A DNA stretch of 64,000 bases, taken from Aporrectodea caliginosa (taxonomy: Eukaryota > Annelida > Clitellata > Crassiclitellata > Lumbricidae). The notes beneath the pieces were generated by a model that was not told where the DNA came from, did no database searches, and worked only from the letters and a program-made list of their open reading frames with translations. Each line of letters starts with the position of its first letter. Within the stretch, counting starts at the first letter, position 1. The stretch lies in the NCBI GenBank assembly GCA_020284085.1, contig JACEVL010005070.1, forward strand, positions 1,499,501-1,563,500, read 5' to 3'. The position numbers and the translations under genes are program-made. Shown here piece by piece: positions 21,473-33,300 of the stretch.

Positions 21473-24443
21473 AGCCACAGGCTAAAAAGTCAAATCTTGC
21501 GACGACTAGTTCGATCACTTACAATCATTCAATCGTCGTGAAACTTGGCAGACAGACTCGCCCTCGCACACACTTCATTCTATCAAAATTTCAGCTCCCC
21601 AAAAAAGGCTAGCTTATAGAATCGGGGACTCAACTTTTCGAATCGGGGAATCCTATTTTCCGACACGCAGCGTTGTGATTGGCCAGCGTTGCCATTGGCT
21701 GCAACAGAAACGGGTGCGGTGCTTGATTAAGCGGACGCTATGTTGTAAAATGCTATATATTTGTAGAGGTAACTGCTTAATATGACGGATTATAGGATAC
21801 TAGATGGATATAGTAAAAAACTTTGTTTTTACTATTGGTTCTTTTTATCCATCTACTTTAACTTGCGGGAATCTTGATTGATTGCTTGCTTGCTTGCTTG
21901 CTTGCTTGAGCCACAGGCTAAAAAGTCAAATCTTGCGACGACTAGTTCGATCACTTACAATCATTCAATCGTCGTGAAACTTGGCAGACAGACTCGCCCT
22001 CGCACACACTTCATTCTATCAAAATTTCAGCTCCCCCAAAAAAGGCTAGCTTATAGAATCGGGGACTCAACTTTTCGAATCGGGGAATCCTATTTTCCGA
22101 CACGCAGCGTTGTGATTGGCCAGCGTTGCCATTGGCTGCAACAGAAACGGGTGCGGTGCTTGATTAAACGGACGCTATGTTGTAAAATGAACGCGGACTA
22201 TATATTTGTAGAGGTAACTGCTTCATAAGACGCATTATAGGATACTAGATGGATATAGTAAAAAAACTTTGTTTTTACTATTGGTTCTTTTTTATCCATC
22301 TAGTTTAACTTGCGGGAATCTTGCAATCTTGATTGCTTGAATGTTTGCTTGATTGAGCCACAGGCTAAATAGTCAAATCTTGCGACGACTAGTTCGATCA
22401 CTTACAATCATTCAATCGTCGTGAAACTTGGCAGACAGACTCGCCCTCGCACACACTTCATTCTATCAAAATTTCAGCTCCCCAAAAAAGGCTAGCTTAT
22501 AGAATCGGGGACTCAACTTTTCGAATCGGGGAATCCCCTTTTCCCACACGCAGCGTTGTGATTGGCCAGCGTTGCCATTGGCTGCAACAGAAACGGGTGC
22601 GGTGCTTGATTAAACGGACGCTATGTTGTAAAATGCTATATATTTGTAGAGGTAACTGCTTAATATGACGGATTATAGGATACTAGATGGATATAGTAAA
22701 AAACTTTGTTTTTACTATTGGTTCTTTTATTATCCATCTAGTTTAACTTGCGGGAATCTTGCTTGCTTGCAATCTTGCAATCTTGCTTGATTGCTTGCTT
22801 GCTTGAGCCACAGGCTAAAAAGTCAAATCTTGCGACGACTAGTTCGATCACTTACAATCATTCAATCGTCGTGAAACTTGGCAGACAGACTGGCCCTCGC
22901 ACACACTTCATTCTATCAAAATTTCAGCTCCCCAAAAAAGGCTAGCTTATAGAATCGGGGACTCAACTTTTCGAATCGGGGAATCCCCTTTTCCGACACG
23001 CAGCGTTGTGATTGGCCAGCGTTGCCATTGGCTGCAACAGAAACGGGTGCGGTGCTTGATTAAACGGACGCTATGTTGTAAAATGAACGCGGACTATATA
23101 TTTGTAGAGGTAACTGCTTAATATGACGGATTATAGGATACTAGATGGATATAGTAAAAAACTTTGTTTTTACTATTGGTTCTTTTTATTATCCATCTAC
23201 TTTAACTTGCGGGAATCTTGCTTGCTTGCTTGCTTGCTTGCTTGATTGATTGAGCCACAGGCTAAAAAGTCAAATCTTGCGACGACTAGTTCGATCACTT
23301 ACAATCATTCAATCGTCGTGAAACTTGGCATATAGACTCGCCCTCGCACACACTTCATTCTATCAAAATTTCAGCTCCCCAAAAAAGGCTAGCTTATAGA
23401 ATCGGGGACTAAACTTTTCGAATCGGGGAATCCCCTTTTCCGATACGCAGCGTTGTGATTGGCCAGCGTTGTGATTGGCCGCAGTCGTAAAATCAACGCG
23501 GACTATATATTTGTAGAGGTAACTGCTTCATAAGACGCATTATAGGATAGTAGATGGATATAGTAAAAAACTTTGTTTTTACGGGCTGTATTTTATTATC
23601 CATCTAGTTTAACTTGCGGGAATCTTGCTTGCTTGATTGATTGATTGAGCCACAGGCTAAAAAGTCAAATCTTGCGACGACTAGTTCGATCACTTACAAT
23701 CATTCAATCGTCGTGAAACTTGGCAGATAGACTCGCCCTCGCACACACTTCATTCTATCAAAATTTCAGCTCCCCCAAAAGAGGCTAGCTTATAGAATCG
23801 GGGACTCAACTTTTCGAATCGGGGAATCCCCTTTTCCGATACGCAGCGTTGCCATTGGCCAGCGTTGTCATTGGCTGCAACAATAATGGGCGCGCTGCCT
23901 CGTTAAGCGTGCTATGTTGTAAAATGAACGCGGACTATTTTCAGAGTACACGTTATAGGATACTAGATGGATATAGTAAAAAACTTTGTTTTTACGGGCT
24001 GTATTTTATATCCATCTAGTTTAACTTGCGGGAATCTTGCTTGCTTGCTTGCTTGCTTGGTTGAGCCACAGGCTAAAAGTCAAATCTTGCGACGACTAGT
24101 TCGATCACTTACAATCATTCAATCGTCGTGAAACTTGGCAGATGGACTCGCCCTCGCACACACTTCATTCTATCAAAATTTCAGCTCCCCAAAAGGGCTA
24201 GCTTATAGAAACGGGGACTCAACTTTTCGAATCGGGGAATCCCCTTTTCCGAAACGCCGCGTTGCCATTGGCCAGCGTTGCCATTGGCCGCCACAGATAC
24301 GGGTGCGCTGCCTCATTAAACGGACGCTATGTTGTAAAATGAACGCGGACTATATATTTGTAGAGGTAACTGCTTCATAAGACGCATTATAGGATACTAG
24401 ATGGATATAGTAAAAAACTTTGTTTTACGGGCTGTATTTTATT
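21403..24443. repeat. Tandem array of seven units of about 435 bp with inverted termini
   Basis: Seven head-to-tail units starting near 21403, 21845, 22291, 22731, 23190, 23597 and 24009. Each begins TATCCATCTA(G/C)TTTAAC, carries a variable (TTGC)n microsatellite, then a conserved core (key blocks TCTTGCGACGACTAGTTCG, GAAACTTGGCAGA, AATCGGGGACTCAAC, CAGCGTTGTGATTGGCC) and ends GATACTAGATGGATA plus AAAAACTTTGTTTTTAC. The ends TATCCATCTA and TAGATGGATA are inverted repeats. Units 1-4 end in ACTATTGGTTC and units 5-7 in ACGGGCTGTATTTTA. Open frames across the units follow the repeat and are not conserved as proteins. A lone unit lies at 49615-49970. The layout recalls Helitron-related or pearl-type repeats, which also pair a core with a microsatellite; that link is inference. 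Confidence 0.92.
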
Positions 24444-24905
24444 ATCGTTTAACTAATCGCCATCCAATACTGAAACTGATAATTAGGGGTCCTACTTAGT
24501 GGGACCAAGGTCCCTTCTGGTCCCCCTGTTGTAACCACTCGAAATACTTGCATATAATATCATTTGTGTAATACCTGTTTGGCTACAATAAAATGATGGT
24601 TATGGTTATGGTTATGGTTATATATATGTATATATGATATTGTACGGAGCTGTATAGACAATGCAAAACTCTGAATCGATTGACAGACAATCTCGGAGAA
24701 ATTGTATAATTCTTAATAGATGCCCACATTCTTCTTTTCTGTATCGTTCTAAGCTGGATGTCTTCATTAATAGAGCAGTCATAGATTTACAGACTGACGC
24801 TTCTTCAGTAGCAGGGGCATAATTATAGCGCTCTTTTGGGAGGTATACGCTATTGAAAACGCGCAATACTGTGTTCTGATACATACAGGCATGCATGCAT
24901 GCATA
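24444..24905. other. Non-coding stretch ending a repeat tail
   Basis: AATAAAATGATGG followed by (TTATGG)n at about 24590-24622 looks like the 3' tail of a non-LTR element or SINE, but no coding part is recognisable upstream. Confidence 0.4.
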
Positions 24906-24906
24906 G

Positions 24907-24937
<31 letters not shown>

Positions 24938-24960
24938 CATACATACATACATACGTACAT
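24906..24960. repeat. (CATA)n microsatellite
   Basis: A tandem CATA run, preceded by GCATGCATGCATGC. Confidence 0.95.
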
Positions 24961-25111
24961 ACGTCCTCCATCCTCCTCCTACCTCCTGTCTACATTCTTT
25001 CCTACTACTATTTAGCAGCAGGTGCTCAGTCCCTGCAGACAGTGCCACCGGTAAACAGAAACTGACAGAATTCAGCCAAATGCGTTGTAAGTTTTTAGAT
25101 GCGACAGAAAA

Positions 25112-25360
25112 GGGGGGGGGAGGAGGAGGAGGAGAAAGAGGAGCAGGAGCAGGAGGAGCAGGAGGAGGAGAAAGAGGAGGCGGAGGAGAAGGAGGAGAAA
25201 GAGGAGGAGAAAGAAGAGGAAGAGGAGGAGAAAGAGGAGGAGGAGGAGAAGAGAAAGAAAGAGCAGAAAGAGGAGGAGCAGGAGGAGCAGGAGCAGGAAA
25301 AAGAGGAGGAGGAGTAAGAAGAAGAGGAAGAGCAGAGAAGGAGGAGAAGGAGGAGGCGAA
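25112..25360. repeat. Long polypurine (GGAGGA)n tract
   Basis: About 250 bases almost purely of A and G on the + strand (GAGGAG, GAGAAA, GAGCAG units). Such mirror-like polypurine tracts can form triplex (H-DNA) structures. The Glu-rich and Ser/Leu/Pro-rich open frames across it come from the repeat. Confidence 0.9.
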
Positions 25361-25370
25361 GGAGCATCCT

Positions 25371-26609
25371 CCTCTTCCTTCACTCCAGCTACTTCTATCG
25401 TCGTTCGATATTTGCATCTTGATGCGTTATTTATGGCCATCCATACATTTTAGAATGTTTGTATTGTGCGCTGGATGAACACTGACTCTCAATGCTGCAT
25501 CATTTAGAGAGCAGCATAAATTCCTTTGGGGAGTACAGCTAATGACTGCATTCCTCGGTGATTATATATGGCGCAACTTTTATCATTTCATATTTTCATA
25601 TTGGCCTGATATAAACGCCGGACATTGCTGTCATGCCTTGCATTTTAAGGACCTCGTCTCATGCAACGCTTGCGTAATGACTGGGCTGATGAATAAGTTA
25701 TGTCTAGAGTCTAGACCTCGCTTCCTGGTGCAAGGAAGTCTTCACCTGACCTTCATTAAGTCACTGTTTGCAAACCTTGGAGGTCAAAGTTTAGACTCTT
25801 CTCATGTGCAAATGCATATTTTTCCGATGTGTGTTTGACTACTTTTGTTCGTTCTCCCGTCCGCTAACTTGGATAGTGCGAGTGACTGTTATACAACAAG
25901 TGTGATTGACTATTCCACGTCATTCTGCATCTTTTCGGCACTCCTCATTCATCAAACGAATAGCTTAAACGAATAGCTCCTATGCACCATGTATACTGAA
26001 GAAGATTCTGATTCAGGGCCTTAATTGCTCTATCGCCGCCTTAGCCCTCTTCTACTGGTTGCGCATACGTACATGTATGTCGACCAGTGGACAATTGAAG
26101 AAGTCATGTATATGCTCTTTTTTCAAGTCAACTTGTCAGTTTTATTTTCTGCCTACAGGTAATAGTGTCACCTTTGTCAAAAACAGGGCTGCTCAGCCGC
26201 TGATGTGTAGGCCTAGTCTAATTGTCTGAGTTTGCGAAGACGTATGACATGTGTTATCATGCTAGAGCACTAATATAATGTCCTCGTCTAAGACTACCAT
26301 GACACTAAGACTTCAATGTGGAAAAATCTTCCTCTAATTATTCGTGTTTTGGATACGTAGCAAGCAGAGCACTATAACGCTGTCATACTTATTCTCGCGA
26401 GGCTGTCACATAGATAGCACAGCCAAATAGTTGAGATGCTTATTGTCTTCAATACACGCCGCCTTACACTTCGTCATAGCCTAGACCAGGCGCTTTTCTT
26501 CTGTTGCGCAAAACCTTTTTAACAATGGAGACGCGAATAAACAACTGCTGCATTAACTTTAAAGCGTTCTTTCAAACTGAATGACCTTTTTAACCGACAT
26601 AATTTTCAG
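25371..26609. other. Upstream flank of the Ig-domain gene
   Basis: No gene is identified. The open frame at 25542-25838 (+) is unrecognised. The missing first exon of the Ig gene (start codon and signal peptide) should end in phase 1, but I found no convincing candidate here. Confidence 0.35.
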
Positions 26610-26678
26610 CTCAGACGGAAGGTGACACTGGTTATGATTATAACGATGTTTACGAAGAGGAATATGAAGAACAATCAG
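26610..26678 (+). CDS. Ig gene, exon a (acidic, Tyr-rich)
   Basis: Acceptor TTTTCAG, donor GTCAGTG. Enters with two bases of a codon and leaves with one. It encodes QTEGDTGYDYNDVYEEEYEE plus QS: four tyrosines set among Asp/Glu, the context used by tyrosylprotein sulfotransferases. This is the weakest exon of the set because it has no domain, but its phase fits the next exon exactly. Confidence 0.7.
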
Positions 26679-28441
26679 GTCAGTGATGTAAGTGATCTGA
26701 ACATGCGCGCATTAGTCGTCACGAACCGGTCTCTTATAATTTTATACTGATTTAGATAAATCGGTATAATATGTACATGAATCATTAACATCAAGACTCC
26801 TCGTAAGGTTTTATTGGCTAGAAGAGTTTTACCCGTCAAATAATCAAATATTATTGCCTATCTAATCTATTCTGTATAGCAACGTGAAATGTTTATGACT
26901 GCAAGTATCGAGCAGGTTTTTATATCGTTTCTTAATGTTTGATTCTATTCTGTTTAGTATAAAATTGTTGTTGCATCCTATGCATGCTAACACCACTTTT
27001 AATAATTGTTTGGTATTAATTGTTTTCTTTATATTTAAGTGTGATAATCATACTAGTAAGATCATGCGAAGAGCCGAAGTCCATGTATGTTAGTTAACAT
27101 CAGACATGTAAAAAAGTTTTCGCCGGATATTCCTACTTCCAGTACATGATGTCACTGTTCACGGCCAGGGCACTTCATTAGCTGTCAAGCTAATGAAGTC
27201 CTTCAGTCATCATCCAGTTCAAGGTCGTATTCCTCAACGAAGCCTTTCATTTCTTCTTGTTGCCAGTTCATTCTTCCTTCAAGATCGCTCTTCGGAAGGG
27301 ATATGCTTTTCAGAATAAGTCCAATCATTCTTTTGTCATCATGTCATATGATTTTAGTTTCGTTGTGGCTTTAATTGTATTTGCACAATTATTGTCGTGT
27401 ACAGTGGTAGCTCGGATATTGTCTTCCATTTCTATGACATCCTCAGTTGCATGCATGGGCGGGGGGCCATGCATGCAACTGAAAAGATAAGTGAGCAGAT
27501 TGAAAGCTTGGAACTTCATATTTCCACTTAAATTCTTCGCGCGCCGATTAGATTCCATGTGTTTATCCTATTGTTTGAAACTGAATTGTTTCTTGGTGTT
27601 GGTTTCAACCTGTGGAACAGAAGATCGACGAAGTGTGCGCCGAAACATCGCTTACTCTTTCCCTGTAAGATAAGGAAGGGTCTTAAGAAGAAATAGAGGC
27701 CTATAGACTAATAGGGAGTAGAGATCATCTCGACATATTTCGTCCATGTTTCAGCGATTTTGTCGTGTTACAGAAATCAAGATATCGTCACATACGAGAG
27801 CAGTTGCTTATATTTATAGGGCCTATTTACAATACGTCCTATACATTATGTGGAGTTGATTATTTAGAATAGCTGCCCTTTCTCTGCTCGTGATTTGTGT
27901 GTAAGGATCACGTGGTCTTCTTCATATTCCTGCAGATGATTCGGATCAGTGCCGAATGTAGGCCTATAGGCCGAATGGGATCAAAAGATAAAGAAGACGT
28001 CGGAGAGTAGGCTATTATATCTAACATCAGATAGGCCCAATAGTCTAATAGCACTAGTATTAGGTCTATTAGGCCTAAAATATACCTAAACCCGTTTTCA
28101 ATCAAATAGTTATTTGATAAGAAACGGTTTTATGCGTGACTTAAACTCTTAATGCAAGTGCTTTTAGACCAATCTATGAAATTCAGTGTTTGAAACTGAA
28201 TTTTATATCGTCTGTTCAAAGCAGTAATACTGCTGTTAATTATTTGTAACGGATCAACAATTGCTGAGGATAAGCTTCAGAAGGCAATCCAATATCGATA
28301 CTAACTTTAGAATTTGTAGGCGTAAATGTAAAGTAGATTTATACAACGACTGCCTCAGAGGAACTAGTATTATATTCACCTTCGCTGATGACTTTTGTCA
28401 GGTCATCTGATTCTTCCTAACAACTTATTCGAAGGCCTATA

Positions 28442-28472
<31 letters not shown>

Positions 28473-30345
28473 TACGTTTTATAACCTATATATATCTGCT
28501 TCTTCCTAACAAATTATTCGAAGTCCTATATATATAGGTTATAAAACGTAATTATTTTTGAAAGGTTTAGGCTATAGGTATATAAAACTTCACGTTTAAT
28601 CGGGATAAATATATACTTAATTTGTGTCGATTTAAATAAATAGTAGGCCTAGGTCAGTGTGAACATAATAGCCTAAAACAGGGATGGCCAACCCGCGGCC
28701 CGAGTAAATGTGGCCCGCGGGCTGCTGATGTGGCGGCCCGCACGGCCCTTTCTAAATAATTTTTTGTCTCATTTTGCACCTACTTACTTGTCCGACTACT
28801 AAAATACTGCATAATAATGATGTCTAAAACACTAAAAGATTTAGTGTTGTAACTTCTAGTGACCTAATGTAGTCGTACCTGTTTTTATACATCTTGTAAA
28901 ATATGAAATAAACATTTGTATTTCTTTCGAGGCTGTGAGGACAAACATTTTGCGGCCCGCTGCGTGCTTACCATCAGTCATAGTGGCCCGTAGGCCAAAA
29001 AAGGTTGGCCACCCCTAGCCTAATACATGCTATTGCATAGAGAATTAGATATCGATAGAGGGCAGAAATTTCGTTCCAGATTTCTGCTCCATCTGCACAA
29101 CGTAGCCAATGTGTGGTCACTCAAAGCGCTATATGAATGCTGAGATATGTCTTACATAAGCAACCCATAATGTTAGACCTGTGCAAATTCATGTGAGCAT
29201 AATTATTTACTTTGTAAGCAGTGAAATATAGTTGGCAAATGCATCTCTTGAGATAACTTTTTATTCTGTCTAAATTGCGTTATTCGTTAGTTCGGCTGCT
29301 CTGTTTAATTATCCGTTGTTTCAGTGATTGGTCTGGAACCTGCTTTCGACGTTCCCATCGTTAACGTAACGGTTGTTAAAAGCCAGACGGCTGTCTTACC
29401 ATGTTCCATAGAACAACTGGGTAAATTCAAGGCAAGTCAATTCCTCTCTTTGCAAACCGTTTAGACAACTTAAGAGGCACCTTTTTATTGATTGGTTCGA
29501 TTGCCATGTTAAGCGTTCTTGTGAGAGTCTGAAAATGTTCTGTACAAGTGGCCATATGCATACATGCATACACGCATACATATATAATATACATACATAG
29601 TATTACATACATACATACATGCATGCATGCATGCATGCAAAGCATACATACAACATACATACATACATCCATGCATACATACATATAGATATGCATACAT
29701 ACATACATACATACATACATAGATATATATACATGCATGCATGCATACATACATACATACATACATACATACATACATACATACATACATACATACATAC
29801 ATACATACATACATACATACATACATACATCCATACATCCATACATTCATTCTTTGATTCCTTTCAGATATTTATATAGCGCCCCTTCGAGATTTCTACT
29901 CAGAGGCGCTCCCGACTACAGCGCGGACACTGAATCGGAGTTTCACGCTGACGCGCATACATACATACATACATGCATGCATTCGTGCATTCATGTATGC
30001 ATGCATGCACACAAAAGCAGAGGAATGAGGAGAGATGTTGGTCGGGCATAGAGAGAAAAAACATGACTATTAAAGACAGTGGTAACCATTGTGTGTTCAA
30101 TAGCGATCTACCTGTCGACTTACACGTCACAAGTCACCAGAGTTTGCAATATTAGCCTAATACGCTGGAACGTGAACTACAAGCCAATGAAACTTCTTAC
30201 GGTACACAGTGTATCGTGTTTCTAATCGGCTTCTTCAGCACTTTTTCCACATAGGCATTTAAGACTCAGAGGCGATCTTGTAACGGCATGGCCGCGTTAC
30301 GGCGCCATATAAACTGTCGTTATTATTATTATTATTATTATTATT

Positions 30346-30398
<53 letters not shown>

Positions 30399-33300
30399 TA
30401 TTATTATTATTATTAGTAGTAGTAGTAGTATTAGTATTATTAGTATTATTAAGATGGAAATATCTTTAAAAATTTAATCTTATCGCCCATTTTGTCACTA
30501 ACCAAGCCTTGGACAGCATCGCCCGTATCGGCCGCACCACTCGCCCTCCCCCATCGCTACGCCACTAAGTCCGACTATCATAGACCAACTCTTAGAACTG
30601 AATAAGGTAGATTTGACCATACCATGAAAAGGTTGACCTGACCACAGACCACGATCGGAGACAGTGACAGAGAAAGCTTTTCTTTCAACTGAATTCCCGA
30701 TTACATCGGCAACCAATGAAACTGACAACGAACCTCAAGAGACGGTACTTGGCTGCGGATGAAATATAATTATTATGTTGAGTTGATATTCTGTTGGTCG
30801 TATACCTGGCTGTACATGTGTATAGGCCTATAATTGTGTTAAATTGGTTACTGTTGGTTGAGTGCAGGTGGCATGGCTTGACCACAATTCTATTCCTCTG
30901 ACCTACGAAGACCGGAGGGTGGTCGATGACACTCGCTTCAGCATCATTCGACCGTACATCAGAGAATGGAATCTTCAGATCAGAGATATTCGATGGGATG
31001 ACGAGGGACAGTACAGATGCACGATCAACACGAACCCAGTCAAGAGCAAACTCGTCATGCTACACGTCAAAGGTACACAGACTCAATCAGCATACCCTGC
31101 CATCATGCTATAAGGTCCCACGTGAGCCGTGTTGTTGGGTGATGCAGCAATGACTACATTGTCATCAGCAACCATTGTTAGCTGCTGTAGTTATCATCTC
31201 ACCCTGGCACATTTTATATTGTCATTTTATCCCAAATACTGCTCAGTATGAAGCGCAAGGTGTCCCTGGATAGGTTTTTCGTGTAGGCCTCTACGTGATT
31301 TCTGAAAGCGTTGTAGTTTTCGCAGCCAACAACTTAAGTTCAGTCGACGAACAAAGGTCAAAATGCTGGAGTGATCTCGTCAGCTATGACACCCGGATGT
31401 TCATTCATCTATCGAATCGGGAAATGGGAAAATTATATTAGTGCATTATGTCAGTGATGTTTAAAATTAAAATAGAATTAGTTCCTTCTAAATGAAACGA
31501 AAGCAGTAAGAGCGTTTGATCCATCGGTAGAGAAAATTTCAGCCCATCTTTGAGGCTTTTAATTGGAAAATGTCAAATCTGATCCTTTTGATTAAACGAA
31601 TCAGTAAGAAAAAATAATAGCGATCCATGGGATGCTCAGACGACTCAAAATCTATGAAGTGGCTGAGTCTACAGTAAAAATAGGCTTCAAATGCCTATGT
31701 TGTTGTCAGCCTATATCATCAGTATAGCAGGGTGCGATATGTGCACTGGCATAGTATGTGTGTTGCTATGATGGGTTGACCTATTCATGGGTCGTTGCCT
31801 CAGGGCCGCATGCTTCCCTCATGTACCTCGTGTCTGCCTGCCTGGTCTGGCGGCGGAGGGTAGTGTCGCCTGGTCCGATCGATCAGCGTCGCAGGGGTCA
31901 GTACCTGTCATCGTCATCGTTTCCCATGGATCACCGGGGACCGTGGTCGGTGGTGGTCATCGGAACGCCGCCGCCGGAGCCAAGTGTCTGGTCCTGATAA
32001 AGTCCGGGCGATGCCTCTCGACCCTCGACCGCCAGCCATGACCGACATCATACACTCGGCCATTCCTCCTACACAGCAACCGTTAAGAGAAAGTCTGTGA
32101 CATCGTTAAATTTTGTGGCCAGTTGCTAAGTAAAACCGGTAACAAGGGAACAATGAACGAACGACGGAGGAACGAAGAAAAGAAAACAAAAGAGAGTAGA
32201 AAGAAGGTTAGGAGAACATCAGAGACAATGGAGAGGAAGAAGAGGAGTAGAAATTGAAGGAGTGAGAAGAGGAGTAGAAATTGAAGGAGTGAGAAGAGGA
32301 GTAGAAATTGAAGGAGTGAGAAGAGGAGTAGAAATTGAAGGAGTGAGAAGAGGAGTAGAAATTGAAGGAGTGAGAAGAGGAGTAGAAATTGAAGGAGTGA
32401 GAAGAGGAGTAGAAATTGAAGGAGTGAGAAGAGGAGTAGAGAAGGAGTAGAAAGGAGTAGAAATTGAAGGAGTGAGAAGAGGAGTAGAAATTGAAGGAGT
32501 GAGAAAGGAGTAGAAATTGAAGGAGTGAGAAGAGGAGGATTAAGGAGGAGAATAGAAAGAGGAAAGAGAGAAAAGAAAGAACAGCTAATAGAGGAAGTTA
32601 AGAGGTTAAGATGTCTGAGGAATAAGTGAAGGACCCGTGTGGGGAGGATCGAGTTGCTATTTTGTGAATACAATAATAACCGTTTTCTATCGACCAACAA
32701 CACTTGCGTTCAGCAGTGAATAGCAGACCGTAAAAGACTCACAGCAAACATACATAGCTAGATAGACACACAATCATACATGATAGTCCTACATATAAAT
32801 GCATAGTTCTACATATAAATGCATGGACGGTAGACCTATGTGTATGCACACCAATTGAACAGTAACGACCTGGCGACCGTGGATGATCGGTTCTCAGAAG
32901 AACTCTTCTCCACCCTATACGAGTCTTCAACGCCCACTTCCTGATCGACATTCTTTCCCTCCTTAAGATTGCTAAGGTCAAGGTTATTGCGCAGATTACG
33001 ATTGACGAGTGTCAGCGTACATAAATCCATCTTAGATTTTTAACATCGCAGCAGATGAAGGAGAGAATTAGCATCACACCAACACCATCTCCAGCAGCAG
33101 CAGCAGCCGCAGCAGCAGCAGCAGCATTCTATGATGCCGATGGTGACGATGATTAATTATCGCTGGTGAATAGAACGCATTGCAGCAGGAAGGAAGTAGA
33201 TGTGACAGAGTTTCCCGATTGTTCAGATCCAGTTGTTTCCATCGTCTGCAGAGGAGATTGGCGGCGGGTGACAGTTGACAGCGTATAACCTTCATATCCG

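Noticed and set aside
21878..24380. Recurrent open frames of 81-116 codons in the satellite units
   Set aside because: They follow the DNA repeat and shift or break between units. No sign of protein-level conservation.
13066..24955. Possible CRISPR arrays among the regular repeats
   Set aside because: The genome is eukaryotic; the repeats are microsatellites, 19-bp leader repeats or 435-bp satellite units without unique spacers of constant length.
24779..25478. Ser/Leu/Pro-rich (-) and Glu-rich (+) open frames of 120-212 codons
   Set aside because: Direct translations of the GGAGGA polypurine tract.
29427..30051. Met/Tyr/Val/Cys and His/Thr/Tyr/Ile open frames
   Set aside because: Translations of the CATA microsatellite in an Ig-gene intron.
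31758..32041. GC-rich open frames of about 80 codons
   Set aside because: Located in an intron of the Ig gene with no in-phase splice sites and no known motif.
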